Assembly (NCBI RefSeq): GCF_900115095.1
Contig: NZ_FOVH01000004.1
Coordinates: forward strand, 538,127-602,126
Length of the DNA stretch: 64,000 nt
DNA from: Actinomadura madurae
GTDB taxonomy: Bacteria; Actinomycetota; Actinomycetes; Streptosporangiales; Streptosporangiaceae
Direction: 5' to 3'
This document shows, one piece after another, positions 56,329-62,749 of this stretch (the first letter of the stretch is position 1; every line of letters starts with the position of its first letter). The position numbers and the translations under genes are program-made. Under the pieces are notes generated by a model. It had not been told where the DNA came from. It saw only the letters and a program-made list of their open reading frames with translations, and searched no databases.

Positions 56329-58089
56329 CTAGACGCCGATGAACGCGCCGTCCGCCAGGTCCTTGAAGCGGTCGAGGTCCTCCGCGGGAGCGTCGATCGC
56401 GCGCAGCGGGCCGGCGTCGGCGAGATGGGTCCGAGCGTAGAGGCGTGCGACCAGCGCCTTGCGGTCTTCCCCCGAATCGGCGCGTTCCCAGCCCGCCTGC
56501 TCAAGCAGCAGCGCCGCCGCGTACACGTCCGCCATGTACTGAGCGAGGGGGTAGAGGCGTGCCTCGGCGACGGTCCTGTCGAGCCCGCGCCACCTTTCTA
56601 TGGCCTCCCTGAGATGCCCGATGCGCTCGCTCACCAGTCCGGCCGTGGCGTCGTCACCGGCCGGTGCCTGCTGGACGGCGCTCGTGAGCCTTTCGAGGAA
56701 CGGCTCGTGCGCGTCCTGCCGTTCGATGGCGCGGCGGACGTCCAGGCACAGGATGTTGTCGCCGCCCTCCCAGATCGGGTTGACCTGCGCGTCTCTGAGG
56801 ATTCGCGCGACCGGCCACTGCTCGATGTAGCCGTTCCCGCCGTGGATCTCGATGGCGTCGCCGGCGGCCGTCACCCCCAGCCTGGCGGCCCTCAGCTTGA
56901 TGAGCGCCGCCCCCATCCTGAGCCGCGGCCGTCCCAGGTATCCGTCGAAGACGAGGGCCTGGACGGCCTCCGTCTCCACGATCAGCTCGGCGAGCTTCCT
57001 CCGCATGAGCGGCTGCTCGATGAGGGAGGCGCCGAACGCCTCCCTGGCCCGCGTGTAGCAGAGCGACTCGACGAGGGCCCTCCGCGCGCAGCCGAGCCCC
57101 ATCATCGAGATGCCGAGCCGGGCGCCGTTCGTCAGCTCCATCATGCGGGCGAGGCCCTTGCCGTCCCCGCCCTCGCCGGCGCTCGACGCCGGGGCCAGCA
57201 GGAACGCCTCCGCGTCCGTGAACTCGATCTCCGCCGACGCGACCGACCGCGTGCCCAGCTTGTCCTTGAGCCGCCGGATCCGGACGCCGTTGCGCGCCCC
57301 GTCCCGCCGTTCCCTGAGCACGAGGAAGGGCGCGATTCCCCGCACCCCGTCCACGGCCCCTTCCGGCTTGGCCAGCACCACGAACGCCGAGCCGTTGGCG
57401 TTGGACGCGAACCACTTGAACCCGTTGAGGCGCCAGGCGTCCCCCTCCCGGGAGGCCGTCGACTCAAGGGCGCCCAGGTCCGAGCCTCCAGAGCGCTCGG
57501 TGAGCATCTGGGCGGCCTCTCCCGACATCTCCCCGGCCGCGAACAGCTCCCGCACCCGCGCCTTGACGTCCTCGGGCGCGAACAGCTCCGCCAGCCCGAC
57601 GACCATGTCGCCGCCCGTGCCGAGCGCGCACGCCATGCCGATGTCGGCCTGGTCCAGCAGGTAGCTCCAGGCCACGCCCATCGGCGCGGGATCGACCCCC
57701 TCGCGCCTGGCCTCCGCGACGAAGCCGGGCCGGGTGAACGACGTCGCCACGATCTCCCGCCGCGCCGCCTCGAACGACGGCGGCATGACGACCTCGCTGA
57801 CGTCCCGTCCCCACCGGTCGTACTTCTCCAGGCGCGGCGGGTTCCGGTCGGTCTCCTCGGCCCACGCGGCGACCGGCCCGCCCATCAGCGCGCCCATCTC
57901 CCTGAGCCGCGGCTCCGCCCAGCCGAAGCCGTCCCCCAGATGGCGCCGCATGAGGAACCGCAGCGTGGGGTCGCAGTCGTACCAGTTGAGGCCCGCGGCG
58001 CCCTGGTACCGCTCCGTCGCGTACCGGCGCGCCTTCTCGGCGCTCCCGAACGGCAGCCTGTCGAACGACTCGGTCAGGTAGGAGGTCAT
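56329..58089 (-). CDS. Acyl-CoA dehydrogenase, AidB-like
   Basis: 586 residues, longer than ordinary acyl-CoA dehydrogenases. N-terminal all-alpha domain, middle beta domain (TERSGGSDLGALES, LNGFKWFASNANG) and C-terminal helices with the AidB-type IWEGGDNILCLDV block and an extra C-terminal helical tail. AidB proteins bind FAD and DNA and belong to the alkylation response; here the gene is coupled with a crotonase, so a catabolic role is also possible. GAGGG before ATG 58089. Divergent from a PaaX-type regulator by 86 nt. Confidence 0.9.
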   Translation of the reverse strand: MTSYLTESFDRLPFGSAEKARRYATERYQGAAGLNWYDCDPTLRFLMRRHLGDGFGWAEPRLREMGALMGGPVAAWAEETDRNPPRLEKYDRWGRDVSEVVMPPSFEAARREIVATSFTRPGFVAEARREGVDPAPMGVAWSYLLDQADIGMACALGTGGDMVVGLAELFAPEDVKARVRELFAAGEMSGEAAQMLTERSGGSDLGALESTASREGDAWRLNGFKWFASNANGSAFVVLAKPEGAVDGVRGIAPFLVLRERRDGARNGVRIRRLKDKLGTRSVASAEIEFTDAEAFLLAPASSAGEGGDGKGLARMMELTNGARLGISMMGLGCARRALVESLCYTRAREAFGASLIEQPLMRRKLAELIVETEAVQALVFDGYLGRPRLRMGAALIKLRAARLGVTAAGDAIEIHGGNGYIEQWPVARILRDAQVNPIWEGGDNILCLDVRRAIERQDAHEPFLERLTSAVQQAPAGDDATAGLVSERIGHLREAIERWRGLDRTVAEARLYPLAQYMADVYAAALLLEQAGWERADSGEDRKALVARLYARTHLADAGPLRAIDAPAEDLDRFKDLADGAFIGV

Positions 58090-58175
58090 GCCCTCGACAT
58101 TACACTTCTCTGTCACCCGAAGGAAGATCGTAATCCCGCAGCCGGGCGGGCGGGCCGATAGGCTCGGCACCAGAC

Positions 58176-58907
58176 ATGGACAGCCTGGAGATTCGCCCGC
58201 TCACCGCCCGGTCCGTCGTCCTGAGCACGCTGCTCGGCGTCCACCCGCCCCGGCTCCCCGCCCGGTACCTCGTCCGCGTCGGCGAGCTGTTCGGCATCGC
58301 GGAGGGGACGATCCGGGTCGCGCTCTCCCGGATGGTCACCGCGGGCGACCTCGTCCAGTCCGGCGGCACCTACGCCCTCACCGAGCGGCTCCTCGAACGC
58401 CAGGCCCGCCAGGACGAGGCCCGCCTCCCCCCGACCCGGCCCTGGGACGGCACCTGGGAGATCGCCGTCATCACCGCCGAGCGCCGTCCCGCCGCCGACC
58501 GCGCCGCGCTCCGCCAGGCCATGTCGACGCTGCGGCTCGCCGAGCTCCGCGAGGGCACCTGGCTGCGCCCGGCCAACCTGACCCGGCCGCGGCCCGGCCC
58601 GGTCGTCCGCCAGTGCACCTTCCTGGTGGGCCGTCCCGAAGAGGACCCGGCGACCCTGGCCGCCGCCCTCTGGGACCTGGACGCCTGGACGGCCAAGGCC
58701 GGCGCCCTCCGCACGGCCCTCGCCGGCGCGACCACGATCGCCGCGCGCTTCACCCACGCCGCCGCCGTCCTGCGCCACCTCCTGAACGACCCGCTGCTCC
58801 CGCCGGCCCTCCTGCCGGCGGGCTGGCCCGGCCCCGAACTCCGCGCGCAGTACGAGGCGTTCGAAACGGACTTCGAGCAGCTCCTCACCACCCACGTCCT
58901 CACATAG
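58176..58907 (+). CDS. PaaX-family transcriptional regulator
   Basis: 243 residues. N-terminal winged HTH (about 10-75, LVRVGELFGIAEGTIRVALSRMV), central and C-terminal PaaX domains. In proteobacteria PaaX represses phenylacetate genes; here the paa operon has its own PaaR, and this gene is divergent from the acyl-CoA dehydrogenase, which it probably controls instead. Confidence 0.9.
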   Translation: MDSLEIRPLTARSVVLSTLLGVHPPRLPARYLVRVGELFGIAEGTIRVALSRMVTAGDLVQSGGTYALTERLLERQARQDEARLPPTRPWDGTWEIAVITAERRPAADRAALRQAMSTLRLAELREGTWLRPANLTRPRPGPVVRQCTFLVGRPEEDPATLAAALWDLDAWTAKAGALRTALAGATTIAARFTHAAAVLRHLLNDPLLPPALLPAGWPGPELRAQYEAFETDFEQLLTTHVLT

Positions 58908-58918
58908 CGCTCGACCTG

Positions 58919-59530
58919 TCAGGAGAGGAGAGTGCGTTCGGCGGTCTCGATGAGGAGCCGGGCGACGTCTTCGGGGGGCCGGGAGCGGGCGGTGTGGAGG
59001 TGGTCGAAGCCGTCGAAGCTCGTCAGGAGGCAGAGGACGTCGGTGGCTTCGGCGGGGGTGACGTCGGGGCGCAGGGCGTTCGCGGCGGACAGGCGCTCGG
59101 CCGTCTGGGCCATGCCCCGGGCGCGGCGGGCCTCCAAGCGCTGGACGGCGCCGCCGACCGCCGCGGCGTCCAGCATCGCCATCGAGTGCAGGGCGCGCAG
59201 AACGTCGCGGTGGGTCGCGTACATGGCGACGACGCCGCGGATGCCGCCACGGAGGGCTTCGCGGGCGTCGGGATGCGCGGACGCGCGGAGCATGTCCTGG
59301 AAGCCGCCGCGGTCGAGGAGGTCGGCGCCGACCTCCTCGAAGAGACCGGCGCGCGAGCCGAAGACCTGGTAGACGGTCGGCCGCGCCACGCGGGCGAGGC
59401 GTGCGATCCGGTCGATGCTGACGGGCTCCGACGGGGCCTCGCGCAGGCGCGCGTAGACGGCGTCCAGGATGCGCCGGCGGGTCTCCTGGGCGGCCTCCGC
59501 GCGGAGGCGCTGCTCGTACTTGCGCACCAT
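58919..59530 (-). CDS. TetR-family regulator
   Basis: 203 residues. HTH (about 15-60, VSIDRIARLARVARPTVYQVFG) and an all-alpha C-terminal ligand domain (about 80-200). Divergent from the small ABM-like gene at 59603 across a 72-nt AT-richer gap containing TTGACA (59553-59558), so it probably regulates that gene. The ribosome-binding site before ATG 59530 is weak. Confidence 0.87.
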   Translation of the reverse strand: MVRKYEQRLRAEAAQETRRRILDAVYARLREAPSEPVSIDRIARLARVARPTVYQVFGSRAGLFEEVGADLLDRGGFQDMLRASAHPDAREALRGGIRGVVAMYATHRDVLRALHSMAMLDAAAVGGAVQRLEARRARGMAQTAERLSAANALRPDVTPAEATDVLCLLTSFDGFDHLHTARSRPPEDVARLLIETAERTLLS

Positions 59531-59602
59531 GCCGCCAGGATACCTAATTGAGTTGACAGTTCGTCTTTCGAAATACAGGCTGTTGCATGAAAGGAGGCCG
59601 TG

Positions 59603-59893
59603 ATGCACGTGATGATCCGGAGCAAGGTCGGGGCCGAGCATGTGGAGCGCAGCCTGGAACTGCTGCGCGAGGTCTACGCGGAGCTGGACCGGGTGCGGCC
59701 GGAGAGGCTGCGGTACGCGTCCTACCAGCTCGACGACAAGGTCACGTTCGTGGCGTTCGCGGAGATGGACGGGCCCGAGGTACTGCGCCCGCTGGAGGCC
59801 TTCCAGCGCTACCGCGCGGCCCTGGACGAGTTCTGCGAGGACCCGCCGGAGCTGACCATGCTGGACGAGGTGGGCTCGTACGGCTTCCGATGA
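59603..59893 (+). CDS. Small ABM-like protein (dimeric alpha+beta barrel)
   Basis: 96 residues. Begins MHVMIRSKVGAEHVERSLELL, with RYASYQLDDKVTFVAFAEM in the middle, the pattern of ABM/DUF-type ferredoxin-like barrels that act as monooxygenases or ligand binders. AAAGGAGG before GTG/ATG 59600/59603. Its end is 4 nt from the opposing thioesterase gene. Functional call is tentative. Confidence 0.72.
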   Translation: MHVMIRSKVGAEHVERSLELLREVYAELDRVRPERLRYASYQLDDKVTFVAFAEMDGPEVLRPLEAFQRYRAALDEFCEDPPELTMLDEVGSYGFR

Positions 59894-59897
59894 CCGG

Positions 59898-60320
59898 TCA
59901 GGCGCCCGGCGCCAGGATCTTCTCCATCTCGGCGCGGAGGTTTCCGGTGATCTCGGCCGGGCGGCGGGTGTGCCGGTCGACGAAGACGTGCACGAAGTGC
60001 CCCTCGGCGACGGGCGCGCCGTCCGAGTCGCGGAACATGCCGACCTCCCAGCGCACGCTGGAGCGGCCGAGCCTCCCGACGCGGAGCCCGACCCGGATCG
60101 CGTCCGGGAACGAGACCTCGGCCTTGTACTCGCAGTGCGACTCGACGCAGAGCCCGATGGCCCCGGAGGTCGCCGGGTCGAAGCCGGCGGTCCGGATCAT
60201 CCACGCGTTGATGACGGTGTCCATCAGCGAGTAGTGGACGACGTTGTTGACGTGCCCGTAGACGTCGTTGTCCTTCCACCGCGTCGGGACGGTCTCCCAG
60301 TGCAGGTACTCGCCGGTCAT
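59898..60320 (-). CDS. Acyl-CoA thioesterase, 4-HBT hotdog family
   Basis: 140 residues. Hotdog fold: VPTRWKDNDVYGHVNNVVHYSLMD carries the catalytic Asp/Asn and the HVNN loop; the central helix and C-terminal strand follow. Cleaves aryl- or acyl-CoA esters. The start has no strong Shine-Dalgarno. Same strand as sodF but separated by a structured repeat. Confidence 0.88.
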   Translation of the reverse strand: MTGEYLHWETVPTRWKDNDVYGHVNNVVHYSLMDTVINAWMIRTAGFDPATSGAIGLCVESHCEYKAEVSFPDAIRVGLRVGRLGRSSVRWEVGMFRDSDGAPVAEGHFVHVFVDRHTRRPAEITGNLRAEMEKILAPGA

Positions 60321-60348
60321 GGGCAGCAGACTAGGGGCGTCCGGAGAA

Positions 60349-60409
60349 GCGGCGTTCACCAGGCCGCGAGGAAAGGTTCTGAGCACGATCCCGGCCAGGT
60401 GAACGCCGC
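60349..60409 (-). terminator. Long hairpin after sodF
   Basis: Perfect 12-bp arms GCGGCGTTCACC (60349-60360) and GGTGAACGCCGC (60398-60409), extended inward by an A-A mismatch and GGCC/GGCC pairing. It lies 33 nt after the sodF stop and before the thioesterase gene. A terminator, or a leader structure for the downstream gene. Confidence 0.6.
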
Positions 60410-60442
60410 CCCCGAGCGGCGCCCGCGAGGACGCCGCCGTTC

Positions 60443-61045
60443 TCAGGACGCGCGGGCCGCGTCGAATCGCGCGGTCACGTCCGTCCAGTTCACAAGGGAC
60501 CAGAGCTTCTCGACGTAGTCGGGACGCACGTTGCGGTACTGCAGGTAATAGGCGTGCTCCCAGGCGTCGAAGACCAGCAGCGGTGCCGTGTTCATGCCGA
60601 CGTTGCCGTGGTGGTCGTAGACCTGCTCGACGATCAGCCGCCTGCCCAGGGGCTCCCACGCGAGGACGCCCCACCCGGACCCCTGCACCGTGGACGTCGC
60701 CGCCGTGAGCTGCCGCTGGAACGCCTCGAACGTCCCGAAGTGCTCGTTGATGGCCGCCGCGAGCTCCCCGCCGGGACGGTCGCCGCCGTCCGGCGACAGG
60801 TTGTCCCAGAAGATCGAGTGCAGGACGTGCCCGGACAGGTTGAACGCGAACGTCTTCTCCAGGCCGACCAGCCCGCCGAACCGCTCCTTGTCGCGCGCCT
60901 CGGCGAGCCTCTCCAGCGTGTCGTTGGCGCCCTTCACGTAGGCGGCATGGTGCTTGGAGTGGTGCAGCTCCAGAATCTCACCGGTGATCGCCGGCTCCAG
61001 GGCGGCGTAGTCGTACGGCAGGTCGGGCAGCGTGTACTCAGCCAT
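60443..61045 (-). CDS. sodF: Superoxide dismutase, Fe/Mn family
   Basis: 200 residues. Metal ligands: H in LHHSKHH (about 28), H in [12 protein letters not shown] (about 76-77), and the D-x-W-E-H motif DAWEHAYY. The whole sequence resembles Streptomyces SodF and mycobacterial SodA iron enzymes. A Nur-type box 10-27 nt upstream fits repression by nickel-loaded Nur, as known for sodF in Streptomyces. Metal preference (Fe rather than Mn) is inferred from that box and similarity. Confidence 0.93.
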   Translation of the reverse strand: MAEYTLPDLPYDYAALEPAITGEILELHHSKHHAAYVKGANDTLERLAEARDKERFGGLVGLEKTFAFNLSGHVLHSIFWDNLSPDGGDRPGGELAAAINEHFGTFEAFQRQLTAATSTVQGSGWGVLAWEPLGRRLIVEQVYDHHGNVGMNTAPLLVFDAWEHAYYLQYRNVRPDYVEKLWSLVNWTDVTARFDAARAS

Positions 61046-61055
61046 GCCGCCACTA

Positions 61056-61072
61056 TTGCAAATAAGTTGCAG
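61056..61072. promoter_or_regulatory. Nur (nickel-responsive Fur-family) box before sodF
   Basis: TTGCAA-ATAAG-TTGCAG: the Nur box in Streptomyces is TTGCAA-type half-sites separated by 5 nt. It lies just upstream of the SOD start, where binding would block transcription. The match lacks only one terminal base. Confidence 0.72.
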
Positions 61073-61102
61073 TTACGTCCAGCAAGCAACAAGCGCGCGC
61101 TG

Positions 61103-61133
61103 GACGGCCCGTCCCGGTGTGGGGCGGGCCGTC
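61103..61133 (-). terminator. Terminator between the 50-residue protein gene and sodF
   Basis: Arms GACGGCCCG (61103-61111) and CGGGCCGTC (61125-61133), continued by four more pairs (one T-G) to a 5-nt loop GGTGT. It separates sodF from the upstream gene. Confidence 0.85.
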
Positions 61134-61140
61134 GTGCGCG

Positions 61141-61293
61141 TCAGTGCCGGCGGCCGCCGCGTACGCGGGCCAGCAGCCCGCGCGCCTTGGCCTGGGTACG
61201 CGGGTCCCGGGCGAGCCGCTCCGCCCTCGCCCGCGCCTTCTGCCCTTGCGGGCTCCGCATGAACCGCTTGATCCGGTCGATGAGAGAAGCCAT
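61141..61293 (-). CDS. Repeat protein A: single-repeat 50-residue protein
   Basis: Begins MASLIDRIKRFMRS, then one 16-residue unit PQGQKARARAERLARD, then a tail PRTQAKARGLLARVRGG. It has the same head and tail as the neighbour at 61383, which has four units. Basic, helical, no Cys. GAGGAAG before the ATG. Preceded by GAAC-N17-CGTT. No known family; a nucleic-acid- or membrane-associated helix is possible. Confidence 0.82.
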   Translation of the reverse strand: MASLIDRIKRFMRSPQGQKARARAERLARDPRTQAKARGLLARVRGGRRH

Positions 61294-61325
61294 GTTCTTC
61301 CTCCTCGGCCTAGCCTTGACAGTTC

Positions 61326-61350
61326 AACGCGTGCCCACTTCGGAAAGTTC
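61326..61350 (-). promoter_or_regulatory. ECF-type promoter of repeat protein A
   Basis: On the minus strand GAAC (61350-61347), 17 nt, then CGTT (61329-61326), ending 33 nt before the start codon. The layout GAAC-N16/17-CGTT is that of ECF sigma promoters, and it is repeated at the paralogue with the same spacing. Confidence 0.62.
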
Positions 61351-61380
61351 GGAACGTGCCGCGAGGAGACGTTTCCGAAC
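61347..61380 (-). repeat. Inverted repeat after repeat protein B
   Basis: GTTCGGAA (61347-61354) and TTCCGAAC (61373-61380), perfect 8-bp arms with an 18-nt loop, 3 nt after the stop of the gene at 61383. It includes the -35 element of the next promoter, so it may be both terminator and control site. Confidence 0.55.
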
Positions 61381-61382
61381 GG

Positions 61383-61679
61383 TCAACGGCGGGGGCTTCC
61401 GCGGAGACGCGAGAGGAGGCTGCGGGCCTTCTCCTGGTTGCGGGGGTCGTTGATGAACCGCTCCGCCCGCGCCCGAGCCTTCTGTGCCTGCGGACTTCGG
61501 GCCAGCTGCTCCGCCTTCGCCCGCGCCTTCTGGCCCTGCGGGCCGTGGGCGAACTGCTCCGCCTTGGCCCGCGCCTTCTGTGCCTGCGGGCTGTGCGCGA
61601 CCTGCTCCGCCTTCGCGCGGGCCTTCTGCCCCTGCGGGCCCCGGACGAACTTCATGATCCGGTCTATGACTGAAGCCAC
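61383..61679 (-). CDS. Repeat protein B: four-repeat 98-residue protein
   Basis: GTG start with GGAGGAGAG upstream. Head VASVIDRIMKFVRG (1-14), four 16-residue units (15-30, 31-46, 47-62, 63-78; consensus PQGQKARAKAEQxAHx) and a tail (79-98, PRNQEKARSLLSRLRGS). Strongly basic with heptad-like Lys/Ala/Glu spacing; it looks like an LEA- or histone-H1-like helix. Paralogue of the 50-residue protein at 61141. No family recognised. Confidence 0.85.
   Translation of the reverse strand: MASVIDRIMKFVRGPQGQKARAKAEQVAHSPQAQKARAKAEQFAHGPQGQKARAKAEQLARSPQAQKARARAERFINDPRNQEKARSLLSRLRGSPRR
61446..61637 (-). repeat. 48-bp coding tandem repeat, four copies
   Basis: Four in-frame 48-nt units code residues 15-78 of repeat protein B. 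Units 1/3 (PQGQ) and 2/4 (PQAQ) alternate, so a two-unit block was probably duplicated. Confidence 0.88.
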
Positions 61680-61712
61680 GTTCTCTCTCCTCCGCCTAGC
61701 GTCTCCCAGTTC

Positions 61713-61737
61713 AACGCGCGTCCCGGCAGGGAAGTTC
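61713..61737 (-). promoter_or_regulatory. ECF-type promoter of repeat protein B
   Basis: On the minus strand GAAC (61737-61734), 17 nt, then CGTT (61716-61713), ending 34 nt before the GTG. After the CGTT come GAACTG and a CTAGGC block shared with the promoter of protein A. The -35 lies just after the nrdB stop codon. Confidence 0.62.
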
Positions 61738-61738
61738 G

Positions 61739-62749
61739 TCAGAACGCCTCGTCGAGGGTCACACTGCCCTCCACCCCGATCTGGTAGGCCGAGACCCGGC
61801 GCTCGAAGAAGTTGGACAGCTCCTGGACGTCCTGCAACTCCATGAAGGCGAACGGGTTCGCGGTGCCGTAGCGGGGCGGGAGCCCGAGGCGGACGAGGCG
61901 CTGGTCGGCGACGTATTCGAGGTAGGCGCGCATGTCGCCGGCGCTCATCCCGGGCAGGCCGTCGCCGCAGAGGTCGCGGGCGAAGTCGAACTCCGCCTGG
62001 ACGGCCTCCTCCAGCATCGTGGTGACCTGGGCCGTGAGGTCCGCGTCGAAGAGCTCGGGTTCCTCGGCCCGGACGGTGTCGACCACGGAGAACGCGAACT
62101 CCATGTGCATGGACTCGTCGCGGAAGACCCAGTTCGTCCCCGACGCGAGGCCGTTCAGCAGGCCCCGCGACCGCAGCCAGTACACGTAGGCGAAGGCGCC
62201 GTAGAAGAACAGCCCCTCGATGCAGGCCGCGAAGCAGATGAGGTTCAGCAGGAACGCCCGGCGGTCGTCGGCGGTGCGGAGTTCGTCCAGGGCGCCGAGC
62301 GAGTCGATCCAGCGGAAGCAGAACCGCGCCTTGGACCGGATGGACGGGATGTGCTCGATGGCCGCGAACGCCTTGGCCCGTTCGTCCTGGTCGGGCAGAT
62401 AGGTGTCCAGCAGGGTCAGGTAGAACTGGACGTGGACGGCCTCCTCGAAGAGCTGCCGCGACAGGTAGAGCCGGGCCTCGGGCGCGTTGACGTGCTTGTA
62501 GAGGTTGAGCACGAGGTTGTTCGCCACGATCGAGTCGCCGGTGGCGAAGAACGCGACCAGCCGGTTGACCAGGTGCAGCTCGGCGGGCGTCAGGCGCGCC
62601 AGGTCGGCGAGGTCGGTCGCGAGGTCGACCTCCTCGACCGTCCACGTGTTGCGGATCGCGGCCCGGTACCGCTCGTAGAAGTCGGGGTAGCGCATGGGAC
62701 GCAGGGTCAGGTCCATGCCCGGGTCCAGCAGCATCGCTCGCTCGTTCAC
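61739..62749 (-). CDS. nrdB: Ribonucleotide reductase class I, beta (radical) subunit
   Basis: 336 residues. Ferritin-like di-iron fold: EEAVHVQFY (about residues 105-113) and ESMHMEFAF supply Glu/His iron ligands, and the radical Tyr region lies between (FCFRWIDSL and LICFAACIEG). Generates the tyrosyl or metal radical for the alpha subunit. GTG 62749 overlaps the nrdA stop by 4 nt. Class Ia type is supported by the partner alpha subunit. Confidence 0.93.
   Translation of the reverse strand: MNERAMLLDPGMDLTLRPMRYPDFYERYRAAIRNTWTVEEVDLATDLADLARLTPAELHLVNRLVAFFATGDSIVANNLVLNLYKHVNAPEARLYLSRQLFEEAVHVQFYLTLLDTYLPDQDERAKAFAAIEHIPSIRSKARFCFRWIDSLGALDELRTADDRRAFLLNLICFAACIEGLFFYGAFAYVYWLRSRGLLNGLASGTNWVFRDESMHMEFAFSVVDTVRAEEPELFDADLTAQVTTMLEEAVQAEFDFARDLCGDGLPGMSAGDMRAYLEYVADQRLVRLGLPPRYGTANPFAFMELQDVQELSNFFERRVSAYQIGVEGSVTLDEAF

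Noticed and set aside
54367-58161. 1264-codon plus-strand open frame
   Set aside because: Shadow of the P450, crotonase and acyl-CoA dehydrogenase genes, all with clear motifs on the minus strand.
61141-61700. Reading the repeat region as a CRISPR array
   Set aside because: The 48-nt units are contiguous, in frame and coding, with no spacers.
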